A model generated the notes under the pieces. It was given only the letters and a program-made list of their open reading frames with translations. It ran no database searches and had not been told where the DNA came from. Below, piece by piece: positions 1 through 10,910 of a stretch of DNA of 64,000 nucleotides (positions are counted from its first letter, which is position 1; each line of letters starts with the position of its first letter). The DNA is from Ctena decussata. Lineage: Eukaryota > Mollusca > Bivalvia > Lucinida > Lucinidae. Location: assembly GCA_963989385.1 (NCBI GenBank), contig OZ022515.1, positions 12,432,803 through 12,496,802 of the forward strand, in the 5' to 3' direction. The position numbers and the translations under genes are program-made.

Positions 1-798
1 TTTCAAAACGGGCGTATAAAAAGGGGGAATGTAGTACTCCACAACAGATTTTACATGCGAGTACAACTACTGGCTTAAACTGGGACATTAATAAAAATGT
101 GATTTGCATTGAATACTTTCAAGACAATTCATGTAAGAAAAAGAAAATACTACTGAGGTGCAAACTCGAGTTTTTAGATGAAACCCACAGAAGCTGTCAG
201 CTTGAAAAACGCACGAGTTAAGTGATAGTATGGGTGCAAACGACATCGGCTTTTGATGACGGGACTGTTATCGGATTATCCCACACTTTATAAGAAAAAA
301 AATGAATATTTCAACTTATTTGTAAATGAAAACATAAACAGATATTGCTTAAAATCGGCTAAGTTCTTTGTCTACCTGGGCTTTGGCTATATAATCAGTT
401 CATACAATGGCGTCATGGAAATACGGACCAGCTTGCTCTAGTTTATACTGGCAAGAGATTCCCCTACTTCATATCTGACATCATGGAATCAGCTTCCCAT
501 GCTGCACGGCATCAACTTCAGCTGCTCCATGCTTCACCTGCTTCACGCTTGGTATCATGGCATCAGCTTCACCTGCTTCATCGGCATTTTACACTACTCA
601 CCTAAATACCTACAAAACGGGGTACTTTTTTGCCAAACGTAGGGCGGGAAACGAAGTACAACCTAGCCCTCAAACGTGACAGTGAGAGTGGGCCCTTATA
701 TGTCTTGTGCGTATATTTATAAATTCATGTACGGGTAAAAGACAGACATACAAACAAACGACAGACAAAGACTTAGACAGAAAGTGACAGAGAGAGAT

Positions 799-836
<38 letters not shown>

Positions 837-880
837 GTCCGGACGTTTTATCTATCTTGTTACGCAAATTTAAAGAGTAA
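1..880. other. no gene recognised; contains (AG)n microsatellite
   Basis: I see no coding exon here. The clearest structure is a pure AG dinucleotide run at about 803-835, which creates a spurious Ser-Leu repeat frame on the minus strand. The segment 480-590 has short imperfect repeats of a 'cagcttcacctgcttca' type. Nothing else is supported. Confidence 0.6.
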
Positions 881-884
881 CTAC

Positions 885-1185
885 TCTTCAGGAACTGACT
901 GAATCAGATCCCAAACCCCTTTCCCAAACCATCAAAGGGAGAGATTGACAAAGACATCCCAACAAACAATAAATTACAAGTGATAAGCCGAGTCAGCAAC
1001 TCTTCCCCAAATAGGTAGCAACTCAGCTATCTTTATTGAACTAAATAATTTAGACCAACAGAAGGGTAACAACAGACTAAGCAAATTATACGAAAAACAT
1101 TTAACAATTATTTTTACCTATTTTCTATTTTTATTATAGAAGGTTTAAAATGAGAACACAATAAATTAAACAGCAGCGAACATAA
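885..1185 (-). repeat. family F repeat, terminal fragment
   Basis: The reverse complement matches about 15040-15335 over almost its whole length, including the blocks 'aggaactgactgaatcag', 'ttacaagtgataagccgag' and 'actaaataatttagacca'. It is an end fragment of the non-coding family F unit and lacks the internal part seen at 20560-21250. Confidence 0.75.
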
Positions 1186-1452
1186 AACAAATGCAACCGC
1201 AACGAAACATGTTTCAACTTCTCAAGTCTAAGTTTTAATATTCGGTCAGCAGCCAGCTTGTCCGTGCAGATCAAGAATTTCGCTAAATAGGCATATCCTT
1301 CTATAGATCTGATGTGTTTAAATTGCAATGCATATAATGGCAAAGCAACAGACGTACGGCACATAACTATTGTGTTGGCACATTAGTTTTGCGAGGTCTT
1401 GAAAGTTCCACAAACAAACGTTTTAAATACCAAAAACAGTTATTGTTTTTAC

Positions 1453-1545
1453 CTCTTCTAGCTGCTTTACATTCTGGTTACGAAGCTGCCTTTCTTTCAT
1501 CGTGACGCCAAGGAGAAGACTTTTAGTTTTAGTATGGATTTCAGA
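1453..1545 (-). CDS. coiled-coil protein, internal exon (phase 0-0)
   Basis: On the minus strand a good acceptor (tatattttcag) precedes 93 nt that are open in one frame, followed by a GAAGAG/GTAAAA donor. The 31 residues begin SEIHTKTKSLLLG and end RNQNVKQLEE; they are charged and Gln/Glu/Lys-rich, as in a coiled coil. Both exon edges fall between codons, the same phase as the upstream exon at 5475-5633, so the two can join without a shift. The intron between them would be about 3.9 kb and contains the family F foldback. I do not recognise the protein; it could be any long coiled-coil protein (centrosomal, golgin or motor-adaptor type). This is a splice-site and composition argument, not a family match. 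Confidence 0.5.
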
Positions 1546-2098
1546 CTGAAAATATAGAAAAGACTTAATACAAAATATATACTGAACCCTACCCTTTTAA
1601 AAGATATACTTTACTGTTAGGTTTCAGATTGATATCTTTTACAGATGTTACAGACATACTAAAGACCAGAATGTGCCTTTATTAAGGTGTTTATATGCAA
1701 ATATGGTCTCTCGGCTTTTTGTTTGTCGTAATTTGCTGTGTGTGCTGTCTTTATTTTTCCCTTTCCTATTTTTGTCTTTAGGACCAGTAACAGTAAACAA
1801 CTTAATCGGTTTGTAAGCATCGCCTTCTCGTTTTGTCATCCTACATAATTCATAACCCGAAAAAGTGCAGTTGTTTTGATAAAATAACCTTTACCTGCCT
1901 AAAAAGGTGCTTGCACATCTTTAGTTGGACTGATACACTTGTGTTAAGCTTAAAACACAAGGTAGTTTTATAGAGATTGTGACCAAATTAGCCCAATTTC
2001 AGAAGTTCACTGCAATTTTTTATTGCAAGAGCTCAGGTCAGCAACATCACTAGACACTCTAACAAACCGAATTAGCTGAGATATATAAAAAGTAAAAA

Positions 2099-3313
2099 GA
2101 CAGGCAATGATCAGGAATGAATACAATCAAATCCCACATTCCGCTCTCAAAACCAATACGGAAAGAAGCACATACACACAGAAAGTGACACAAGTTTACG
2201 TAAGACACGCACAGTAAACCGTATGAGCAGCTCTATCCCAAACAGATGTTCATTCAGCTACCCCATTAACAGCATCAACATCTATTTTTACTAATTTTTT
2301 ATTTTAGTTACAAAACAAAACAAAACAGAAGGCAGATTGGGCAGCAATACGGCTGACCAAACCGCAAGAGACCATAGACAAGCGGGCACAGCACAATATA
2401 ACATCGAGGAACCGCAACAGAAGTACCGCCTTGGAACGGTCAGCAAACGATTACTGGAGGCTTAAACATGTTTAACTGAGCCCAAACCTCGCCCTGTGCT
2501 TCTGCAGTGGTTTGAAACATTAAGTTAGCTGTTTGGTCTGCATGAAGGTTTCCCCTCACTGGAAACAAACAAATCACGGATAAGGCCTATGATGAATCAG
2601 AGATGAGGACTCAACGGAAAGAACGTATTGCGACACCATGAGACCCCTGGGAAGTCAAACAAAACCACTTAAATACCGGAGCAAAAGAAAACTATCAGTT
2701 TAACCCCGAATAACCAAGCAACAGACAAGGCAAACGCCGGCTCCAACCAACTAAATTAAGTAGCTTTATGTCAGGCCCATCATTGAGTCTGATACCTGAC
2801 CAACCGGCGTGCATTTAAAGAGGGAAGCAAAGTGTTTAACCATAATTGGGGAAACCTTCATGCGGACCAAACAGCTAACTAAATGTTTTGAACCACTGCA
2901 TAAGCAGAGGGCGAGGTTTGATCCAGTAAAAATAGTTTAAGCCCCCCCCCCCCACCCCCACACACAGTAATCTTTTGCTGACCGTTCCAAAGAGTACTTC
3001 TGTTGTGGTTCCTTGATTTTACATTGTGCTATGTCCACTTGTCTATGTTCTTGGCGGTTCGGCCACCTGTTTTGCTACCCAATCTGTTTTTTGTTTTGTT
3101 TTGTAAGTTTAAAATAAAATAGATGAAAATAGATGCTGTTTTTGATTAGGGTAGCTGAATGCCATCTGTTTTGGGAAAGAGCTGCTCATTCGGTTTACCG
3201 TGCGTCTCTTTCGTGAACTTGTGTCAATTTTTCCGTGTGTGTGTTTCTTTCCCTATTGGTGTTGAGGGCGGGATGTGGGATTTGAATGTATTCATTCCTG
3301 ATCATTGCCTGTC
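2099..3313. mobile_element. family F foldback element, ~1.2 kb
   Basis: The left arm (2099-2560) and right arm (about 2845-3313) are inverted copies of each other. Examples are 'gacaggcaatgatcagg' at the left edge against 'cattgcctgtc' at the right edge, and 'gcatgaaggtttcccc' against 'ggggaaaccttcatgc' at the inner edges. The spacer of about 285 bp matches the internal part of the single-armed copy at 20560-21250. No coding frame is present, so it is non-autonomous. A C-run at 2942-2953 interrupts the right arm. The arms have diverged (small indels and substitutions), so the insertion is not recent. Confidence 0.85.
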
Positions 3314-3399
3314 TGAAAGTACAAACAGTTACGAAAATCATTTTAGGTAGCTGCCTGAAATGTTGGAAAGAAATTCGTACTCTTGACCTTTAGAAAGTT

Positions 3400-3720
3400 T
3401 CGAGCGATGTCCTAATATCATACGTGTGGCATATCTTTCTGAGAAATGAGAATGTTTTGAATGCAAATGTGTAGGCGATACCGGCGGTAAAATTGTACCA
3501 ACACGAAGTTTTTTGCAAGAGGTAAGGGAAAGAAAATTCTTCTAGAATGGTAAATACTTCTTTCAAATGAATGCAAATCATCTTGTTAAACCATTGTCTT
3601 ATATTGTCTTCAACCATTGTCTTATATTGCCAGAATAAGATACAGTTATCGTTCCATATCATCAATCAAATGCGGTTGCTTGGCAAAATGCCAGTATTAC
3701 AGATTTATAACAATTTTCTG
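3400..3720 (-). repeat. family J repeat with C1q-like peptide
   Basis: The reverse complement aligns with about 26240-26560. Shared blocks include 'cgataactgt', 'ttacctcttg' and 'accgccggtatcgcc'. The minus-strand frame around 3420-3545 reads NFTAGIAYTFAFKT, which is also open in the second copy and resembles the C1q consensus around 'FTAP..G.Y.F'. No complete domain is present. It may be a decayed C1q exon carried in a repeat, or coincidence. Confidence 0.5.
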
Positions 3721-3980
3721 CTTTTTAACGTTTGCGTCTGGTATTAAAAGGTTGCAAATGATATGAAACGAGATTTACAGTCTATACTTTCTTTATTTTT
3801 TCCAACAGTACAACAAACAGTATCATCCCCGGAGTACTTTTAAATAACAAAGAAAATGGCATTCTAGGAGAAAAAATCATTCGTTGTGCACATATTTCCT
3901 TGAAACATCCATTTTATAGTGCCCCTCCCCCGCCCCCACCTCACTTCGAAAAACATAGTGGTTTTACTTATAACAATTTT

Positions 3981-4131
3981 AGCTCGCCTGAACGAAGTTC
4001 TGGAAGAGCTATTGTACTACCCCCGGTGTCGGCGTTAGCGTTACCGTTAGCGGCGGCGTCGGCGTTAGCAAAATGTTTGAAGTTTTACGTTAAAGTTTTT
4101 ATATGATGGGCAAGGCGTTGTCAGGCGAGCT
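3981..4131. mobile_element. small TIR element (MITE-like)
   Basis: Perfect 11-bp terminal inverted repeats, 'agctcgcctga' at 3981-3991 and 'tcaggcgagct' at 4121-4131, flank 150 bp. The middle contains a GGCGTTAGC-type short tandem repeat at about 4028-4070. Non-coding. Elements with this end sequence and a GGCGTC/GGCGTT core are familiar from animal genomes; that comparison is from memory. Confidence 0.65.
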
Positions 4132-4911
4132 ATCCTGTCCCTGTGACAGGTCTTGTTATATTTGCGACTGACGACAATATTCTAATTTAGGTATCGTATA
4201 TCTACTTCAGTAGTATTGTTTTGTGTCTCCCAACAAACTTCGAATAGGTGTAATCGTTTTGCACTAAGGTACGAGACTTTGAATTGACCACCAGAAGCCA
4301 CCGCCGCAACCCTATTGTAAGTACTCTTCCGTTGCCTAGCAGCGGGATTTTCAAGCTTATAAAATTTCTAGAAATAGGCGACGGGAAAGAAAAGACAATG
4401 CATTTGAGAGATGTGAATTGCTTTACTTGTTATTAATGTCATTTGCAGGACTTCTTGGATGACCCTCATAGTGGACAGCTGTAAATCCAACGGGCACATG
4501 GCTCGTTCTGATATCGATGCAACGTGATAACATAGCATCCTCATTAATAGAATGTCATTTCGACGTCATGTGCCCCCTTTGAATATGACCAAAATGCTAG
4601 ACATACTATCAATTTCGATATCTCGAAGCTGCATTTCATTTCAAACCACTGATATCTCGAATTAAATTTTCTGTCTGATACCAGTAGTTTGAGATAAAGG
4701 CGATGAACTGTAAAGAAATACGGAAATGCGTCCAATTATATTCGTTGATATAAGCGGGTACTTAGAGATATAAGTGTTTGAGATATTAAGGGTCAACTGC
4801 ACTAACATGGAATCCGCTTTAGAATTTCCGCATTGGAACGGAGAGTAACTTATCAATAAGTTTTATCTTCTTGATGCTTTTACTAGTTCTATGCGCCAAC
4901 CATACGCACTT

Positions 4912-5119
4912 GACCCTTAAAGCGCCAAAAAATTAAAATTGTTGAATTAGCAAACAGTGTAGATTCAGATGAGGTGGCTCATAATTAGCCACCTCATCTG
5001 AATCTACACTGTTTGCCCTCCAGTGTTCGAATTCTCAATATGATATCGCTTGGACGAGACATTTTTTGAAATTCTGCAGACGTAAATTTTGTCTTCTGCT
5101 TTTTGGCGCTTGAAGGGTT
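4912..5119. mobile_element. foldback element with perfect 30-bp inner palindrome
   Basis: The outer inverted repeats are 4912-4931 ('cccttaaagcgccaaaaa') and 5100-5119, with one mismatch. Inside, 4950-4979 and 4987-5016 are a perfect 30-bp inverted repeat around a 7-bp loop (cataatt). Non-coding. The undamaged inner palindrome suggests a fairly recent or conversion-maintained structure. Confidence 0.85.
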
Positions 5120-5474
5120 AAAAAGATGTTCTATCTTGTTATTTGGACTCCTAGCTTATCGATGAGGCGTTACAGCCAAGAAAAATAAAATCGTCATAAC
5201 CTATGTAGAAACAAAACTCAGACCTCAATAAAATGTCTAGCGCCAAAGGAAACCACTTGTAGATCTATGACTACAATATATCAAAAGAAAGAGACTGATA
5301 GTGAGGCGTCAACTTTCCGCAGTAGATTCGTTTTGTAATACATTTAGGAAGATGCAAACATTGTCAGCGATCAAGTCAGCGTTAAACATTAACTTTTCAG
5401 GGCTATGGATGGTTATTGTCTGAAGTAATAAGCCTTTCTTTTTAAACCAAACAAAACTGAAAAAAATTACATAC

Positions 5475-5633
5475 CTCTATCTGAAGTCGCGACTCTGACT
5501 CCATTAATTTCAATTCCAATTGTTCTAATTCAGATTGTGCATTATGAAGGTCTGACTCTAACATGTCTATCTGCTTTTGCTGTTCAGTCATTTTCAATGC
5601 ATGACTTTCTTCTTCATCATTGGCTGCCATGCT
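5475..5633 (-). CDS. coiled-coil protein exon (possibly first coding exon)
   Basis: On the minus strand 53 codons are open, with a GT donor (GATAGAG/GTATGTAA) at 5474. The peptide starts MAANDEEESHALKM (ATG at 5628-5630) and continues with hydrophobic residues spaced as heptads (IDMLESDLHNAQSELEQL), typical of a long coiled coil. Either translation starts at that ATG, or this is an internal exon with a weak acceptor (tttatttaag) just before AGC; both give phase 0. The donor phase matches the exon at 1453-1545. The non-LTR element at 5890-8991 lies just upstream in the gene's orientation. Function unknown: composition says coiled coil, nothing more. Confidence 0.55.
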
Positions 5634-6075
5634 CTTAAATAAATCAATATAATACACCCCTTGTTAAAATGTATGTACAAGAGTTGCTACGACACGAAAA
5701 AGAGTCAAGGTGACCAAGGACCTGATGACCAGGTCGTTTGGTAACTATTACTCTTTTTCGTTTTGTTACAGCTCTTTTTCGTTTCGTAACATCCTTGAAA
5801 ACATAGTTAGCCAGGTGTGTAATGTGTATGCGGATGCGACGTTTTGCGGTTTTTACCTTAAAAAAAAATACGATTTTCATTGTCGTTTGGTTTCAGACAC
5901 CAAGTTATACCGGATGGGCTCCGTCAGGCTGAACTCTGCCCTTGTTACATCATTGTTGACAACCTAAACAATACCATAATACCGGATCGGTCGCAGCCCG
6001 GATTAAATGACCGCCCTACTGTTGGACACTGGGACGTAGGTGACAAGTATGCAACTGGTGTAACACAGATTAGGA

Positions 6076-7047
6076 AGTTCAGAGGTACGGGGAACCTGGA
6101 ATGTGAGGACTCTGAGGCCAGCTGGGAAGCTTGAGGAGCTGAGACATGCAATGGACAGGTATCACTGGAACATACTGGGGCTCTGTGAGATGCGCTGGAA
6201 AAAACTTGGTGAGATGTCAACAGATGACGGACACAAGGTTTATTTCAGTGGAGAAGAGGACAAACATGAGTATGGGGTTGGATTTCTTGTGCATAAGGAC
6301 ATGGTGAGTACTGTCTTGGGATGCCGACCAGTCTCCAGCAGACTGATTTCAGTTCGCCTGAGAGCAGCTCCTTTCAACATCACCATCAAACAGGTTTATG
6401 CACCAACATCTGGGCATGATAACAATGAGGTAGAACACTTCTACCAGCAACTCCAGGAAATTATAGACCAAACACCCAAGAAGGACATTCTGGTTGCACA
6501 AGGGGATTGGAATGCATAAGTTGGAAAGGATGCACAGGAAGACTGGGAAAAGGTTTGTGGACACTACTGTAATGCCGAGACAAATGAGAGAGGTCTCAGA
6601 CTTCTAGAGTTTGCAACCTGTAACAGCCTAGTATTGACAAACACCCTTGGCCCTCACAAACCATCACGTAGATGGACATTGCACAGTCCAGATGGGAAAC
6701 ACCACAATCAGATTGATTACATCTTGGTGAGGAAGCGCTTGCGATCAGGAGTCAGCATCCATAGGACAAGGAGTTTTTCTGGAGCAGACATAGGAAGTGA
6801 CCATGATCTGGTGATGATGACCTTCCGAGTTCGTCTGAAGAAGGCTAGAAAGCAAACCCAGCCAAGACTAAAGTTTGATCTTGAGAAGCTATGGAACCCA
6901 GATGTGGCATGCACTTTTCAAGCAACATTAGATGGGAAATTTGCACCACTCATTGGTCTGAGGGATGATGACATGGACATAGATACCATGATTACCTTCT
7001 ACAGCATAGTAGTGGCTGAGGCAGCCAGTGAGATACTTTGGAAGTAA
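6076..7047 (+). pseudogene. APE-type endonuclease region of LINE copy 1
   Basis: The frame opens with GTWNVRTLRPAGKLEEL, the classic start of the apurinic-endonuclease-like domain, and continues through ILGLCEMRW (catalytic Glu region) and QVYAPTSG. The domain's Asp/Asn motif is at GDWNA, just before a TAA (6517-6519) where the family usually continues with Lys. The same frame resumes with HHNQIDYILV and GSDHDLV (Ser-Asp-His motif), so the domain is complete apart from the nonsense codon. A second TAA lies at 7045-7047. In LINEs this enzyme nicks target DNA to prime reverse transcription. Confidence 0.85.
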
Positions 7048-7182
7048 CGATGCAGGAAAAAGCCATGGGTCACCAGAGATGTTCTCGACCTCTGTGATGA
7101 GAGGAGAAATTTGAAGAAGAAGAGGTATGAAGCAGGAGGAGCAGAAGAATACACGGAAGGAAACAAGAGGATTCAATAGGAA

Positions 7183-7506
7183 GTGAAGAAAGCGAAGGAG
7201 GACTGGATAGCTAGTCACTGCGAGGAGATTGAAACTTGCTTGAATAAAAGCAACAGCAAGAAAGCATATCAGCTTGTGAAGGATCTAACTTCAGAGAAAC
7301 AGGATAGATCCACGACTATCCAGGACAAGTCTGGGAAATGCCTTACAGAGGAACAAGAGATTCGCAGCAGATGGACAGAATATTGCTCAGAACTATACAA
7401 TCATGAGACTTACGGTGACGATGCGGTTCTGGACTGCGATCAGCCCAAGAAGAAGATCAACAACCGATCCTTCGTGAGGAAGTTGAGATGCAGTAGCAGC
7501 ACTTAA
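7183..7506 (+). pseudogene. linker region of LINE copy 1
   Basis: A lysine- and glutamate-rich frame (EEIETCLNKSNSKKAYQLV, then DKSGKCLTEEQEIRSRW) is the segment that lies between the endonuclease and reverse transcriptase in this type of element. It ends at a frameshift near 7490, after which the reverse transcriptase continues in another frame. Confidence 0.7.
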
Positions 7507-8280
7507 GAAGGGAAAATCTGCCGGAAGTGATAATATACCAGCAGAACTTGTTCAAGCTGGCGGGGAGACCATGATTGATGTTTTAACAGATATGTGGAAT
7601 AGGATCTGGAGAATAGGAGAATGGCCTACCCCATGGACTCAGTCGCTGATTATTACGCTCCCTAAAAAAGGCAACCTACAGCTCTGCCAGAACTACAGAA
7701 CTATCAGCCTCATCAGTCATTCAAGCAAAGTCATGCTGAAAGTCATCTTGAACAGGCCTAGACCACAAGCCGAGGAGATAATCGCTGAGGAACAGGCTGG
7801 GTTCCGAGAGGAATGAGCACCACAGAACAAATCTTCAACTTTAGAATCCTGTGTGAAAAGTATCTCCAACATCAGCAGATTCTGTACCATGTCTTCATTG
7901 ATTTCAAAAAAGCCTTTGACAGGGTATGGCATGCAGCCTTATGGGCCACCATGCGGAAGTACACTATCAGTGCAAATCTAGTTCGCGCCATTGAGCAGCT
8001 ATACGACAAGGCTACAAGTGCAGCCCTGATAAATGGCAGCACAGGAGAATAGTTCGGAACAACAGTTGGAGTAAGACAAGGATGTCTTCTGTCACCCACC
8101 CTCTTCAACATTTTTTCTCGAACGGATCATGTCTGGTGCTCTGGAAGAACATGAAGGAAAAGTTAGCATAGGTGGCAGAAACATTACCAATCTGCGGTTT
8201 GCCGATGACATAGAAGCTCTAGCTGAGGAAGAGCAGGCACTGGAAGCTCTAGTTGAAAGTTCGACCAAACCTGCTTAAGG
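7507..8280 (+). pseudogene. reverse transcriptase region of LINE copy 1
   Basis: Fragments in shifted frames carry the expected order of motifs: GKSAGSDNIPAELVQ, NYRTISLIS, EEQAGF, the palm A motif FIDFKKAFDRVW (about 7890-7935), GVRQGCLLSPTLFNIF (about 8068-8112) and the catalytic FADD box (about 8199-8210). The frame is broken near 7815, by a TAG at 8050-8052, and near 8110, so no active enzyme can be made. Confidence 0.88.
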
Positions 8281-8316
8281 TATAAGATGGAGATCAGTGC
8301 TTAGAGGACCAAACTG

Positions 8317-8991
8317 ATGACGAACAGCGCAGACGGTATCCAGAGGGAGATCAAGGTAAAAGGGCAGAAGCTGGGTACCGTAAGCAGCTTCAAATACCTT
8401 GGAGCAGTTGTTTCAGATGATGGCTCAAAACAGGAGTTTCTCTCAAGGATTGCACAAGCCACTTCAGCTCTTACTAAGTTGAAACCAATTTGGAGAGATA
8501 ACAATATATCTCTTGGATCAAGGGTGAAACTTATGAGCTCCCTTGTCATTTCCATATTTCTGTATGCCTGTGAATCATGGACCTTGACAGCAGAGTTAGA
8601 GAAAAGAACGCTGGCCTTTGAGATGAGATGCTACCGAAGGTTACTGAACATTTCGTACAAGGACCATATAACCAATGAGGAGGTTCGCAGGAAGATACAA
8701 GCAGCCATTGGAGAATATGATGAACTCCTTACGCTGGTCAAGAAATGGAAACTAAGGTGGTTTGGCCACGTCTCAAGGTCTTCTGGTTTAGCAAAGACAA
8801 TTCTTCAGGGCACAGTGAAAGGAAAAAGAAGAAGAGGTAGACAGAAGAAGAGGTGGGAAGACAATATCAAGGAGTGGACAGGAATGGATTTTGCCAGCTC
8901 AGCTAGGGCAGCTGAAGACAGGACAAGGCGGAAAGGGATTGTTTTGAAGTCATCTGTGGTGGCCAAACGACCTAGTAAGGTTATGGGATAG
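8317..8991 (+). CDS. C-terminal region of LINE copy 1 (intact 224-aa frame)
   Basis: This is the longest open frame in the element. It begins after the reverse-transcriptase thumb with SSFKYLGAVVSDDGS, contains SLVISIFLYACESWTL, KWKLRWFGHVSRSSG and a basic stretch GKRRRGRQKKRWEDNI, and stops at TAG about 8989. These blocks are characteristic of the C-terminus of APE-type LINE polyproteins. It has no independent start and is a remnant of the polyprotein rather than a gene. It is the region best preserved among the truncated copies elsewhere in the window. Confidence 0.85.
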   Translation: MTNSADGIQREIKVKGQKLGTVSSFKYLGAVVSDDGSKQEFLSRIAQATSALTKLKPIWRDNNISLGSRVKLMSSLVISIFLYACESWTLTAELEKRTLAFEMRCYRRLLNISYKDHITNEEVRRKIQAAIGEYDELLTLVKKWKLRWFGHVSRSSGLAKTILQGTVKGKRRRGRQKKRWEDNIKEWTGMDFASSARAAEDRTRRKGIVLKSSVVAKRPSKVMG

Positions 8992-9029
8992 AATAGAAAC
9001 AGAATATATAAAAATACTTAGATTTTTTT

Positions 9030-9760
9030 ACAAAAGCAGATGTCCCCCACCTGCACTTTCCAAGCAGTATCATTCCCCTAAATATTGTCAAGTTTAGACC
9101 GCCTGTGACCTTGAAAATAGGGTCAATGTTACCAAAACTTAGTAGTTCTTTCTCAACTCCTGATTATACACTTGTCCATGTTTGGTCATAATCCATCGAT
9201 CTCTCCAGAAGATATGGTGTAGACAAGCCATTTTCAACATTCCTTGACCTCCTGTGACCTTGATAATAGGGTCAAGGGCACCAAAATAAGATTATTTCAT
9301 TTGCAACTCCAAATAATATATCTGTGCAAGTTTTGTATAAATCAATCCATCCGTTCATTCAGGAGATAGAGTGCAGACAAGGAATTTTTCAACACTCTTT
9401 GACCTCCGGTGACCTTTAAAATAGGGTCAGTGTCACCAATATCTATTCAGATCTTTATCATCTCCCAGTAATATATCTGTGCAAGTTTGCTTTAAATCCA
9501 TCCATCTATTCAGGCGATAGAGTGGAGACAAGGCATGTTTCGACAGTCTTTGACCTCCTGTGACCTTGAAAATGGGTAAGGTCACCAAAATCTAACCAAT
9601 TCTCATCCGCCTCCAATGATGCCTTTGTGCAAGTTTGGCCAAAATTCATCCATCTCTTTAGGAGATAGAGTGCAGAAAAGAAGCTATGCCGATGCAGATG
9701 CCGACGGTTTTCGCACGAAAAACAATATGTCCCCCTAACCCCATGCTGAGGGGACATAAA
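9030..9760. mobile_element. non-autonomous element with ~150-bp tandem core
   Basis: Four units begin with 'cctgtgacct'-like words at 9102, 9251, 9406 and 9557 (spacing 149, 155, 151). Each continues through 'gtgcaagttt', 'tccatc' and 'gagatagagtgcagacaag'. The right end is a small hairpin, 'tatgtccccc' to 'ggggacata' (about 9727-9758); the left end has 'gatgtcccccacctgc' near 9039. Non-coding. Confidence 0.75.
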
Positions 9761-9804
9761 ATAAATAAAAGGAGAACCAGCCTAGGATAAGAATTCAGGT
9801 AAAA

Positions 9805-9842
9805 AATAAAAATAATAATAACAATTATTATTATTATTATAA
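9805..9842. repeat. (ATA/ATT)n microsatellite
   Basis: AAT-type trinucleotide runs on either side of 'acaatt' make a short AT-rich palindromic microsatellite. Confidence 0.7.
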
Positions 9843-10129
9843 ATATTTTAATTGAGGGCTTTCGGTTTACCTTTGGTGGTGAGGGGAACATATTGCAAGG
9901 CAAATAAAGTGAGCAAAATAATTATGCATTACAGTTTTGCTGAGTACTCTTCACCAGCCATATAGCGTCTACACAATAATTAAACAATCATAAGCTTTGG
10001 AAGCATATGTTAATATCACACATACAATCTTTCACGGATGACTGATGCTTTGAAGACCTATAATATTTATTATATAAGTGAGAGCGAAAGAAAAATATTA
10101 TTTAAAATGTTGGGGACTAGGGGAAAACA

Positions 10130-10910
10130 TACATGTAGGTACGGTTTACTCCCATTTTGCAAATTCCCGTTTCGCCAATGATTTGTCCCATTTCGCCTAC
10201 TCACATTTTTCCTACTCTAAAAGATATCACCTTTTTCGTTTAGCCTACTCATTGTTTTCATAAAATATTAATGAAAAGTAGTTTATTTTTAATGTTATTT
10301 ATTTATTAACACATTTTAAACATGCTTCCTAAAATATTTAATCAATGATGAAAAAAATGAAATAAACAAAAATAAAATGATACTAAAACAAATAGAATAA
10401 AATAAAATAAAAAAACTGAGTTATGATAAGCTTGAAATAAATTCGCCCCATCCCCCTCTCCTCCTTCAACCCCTTTGAGTTTTAATAAGTACCATGATAT
10501 ACATGTAAAGATAAATATGCTTGTAAAAGAAATAAGGATTTTAACTCCAAGTTAAAGTCCATGCAGTTCTAAAATATGTCAGTTGCTGGCATGTGCTTAC
10601 AATAAAAGCTCATATTACAAGCTATCTATTCACAGGCTGACATTATTTTGTTGTCCTTCAGTAATAAACAATCACCATTGTTATTAATACAAGTACTAAC
10701 CAACAGGTACTATAAAGATAGATTTGATAAAATAGAAAAACAAACATAGATTAAAACAAAATAGATAACTGAATAATAAGCATAATATGAAATATTTTCT
10801 TCGAGAAGGCAAAATGAGAACGAAGTCATATTTAACAGTAGGCGAACTGAGAGTAAACTAAACGGGAGTAGGCGACATAAAAGTAGGCGAAATGGGAACA
10901 TCCCTTAGGA
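10130..10910. mobile_element. non-autonomous element with subterminal 'tcccatttcgcctact' repeats
   Basis: The left 125 bp contain several variants of 'tcccatttcgcctactc' and the right 110 bp contain several variants of its reverse complement, 'gtaggcgaaatggga'. The two ends therefore form multi-register inverted repeats around an AT-rich, non-coding middle of about 540 bp. Clustered short subterminal repeats are typical of transposase binding arrays in DNA transposons; no transposase is present. Confidence 0.65.

Larger units (their letters stand above)
5890..8995 (+). mobile_element. decayed non-LTR retrotransposon, copy 1 (near full length)
   Basis: In order it carries a 5' leader, an APE-type endonuclease, a reverse transcriptase and a conserved C-terminal region, all on the plus strand but broken by stops and frameshifts. 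The endonuclease has the form found in proteins often mislabelled 'craniofacial development protein 2-like'. The leader and endonuclease match a second copy at 34860-36870; the 3' part matches fragments at 24058-24905 and 29455-29668. I would place it near the RTE-like APE-bearing clades, but clade assignment needs a tree. The exact 5' edge and target duplication were not resolved. Confidence 0.88.

Noticed and set aside
670..867. Minus-strand frame with a Ser-Leu repeat
   Set aside because: It is the (AG)n microsatellite read as protein.
1134..1364. Minus-strand 76-codon frame as an extra exon of the coiled-coil gene
   Set aside because: Partly family F sequence; no good donor, and residues do not continue the coiled-coil pattern.
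8301..8555. Minus-strand 84-codon frame, with a similar plus-strand frame at 24494-24739
   Set aside because: Both are antisense shadows of the LINE C-terminal region; their similarity to each other comes from LINE homology.
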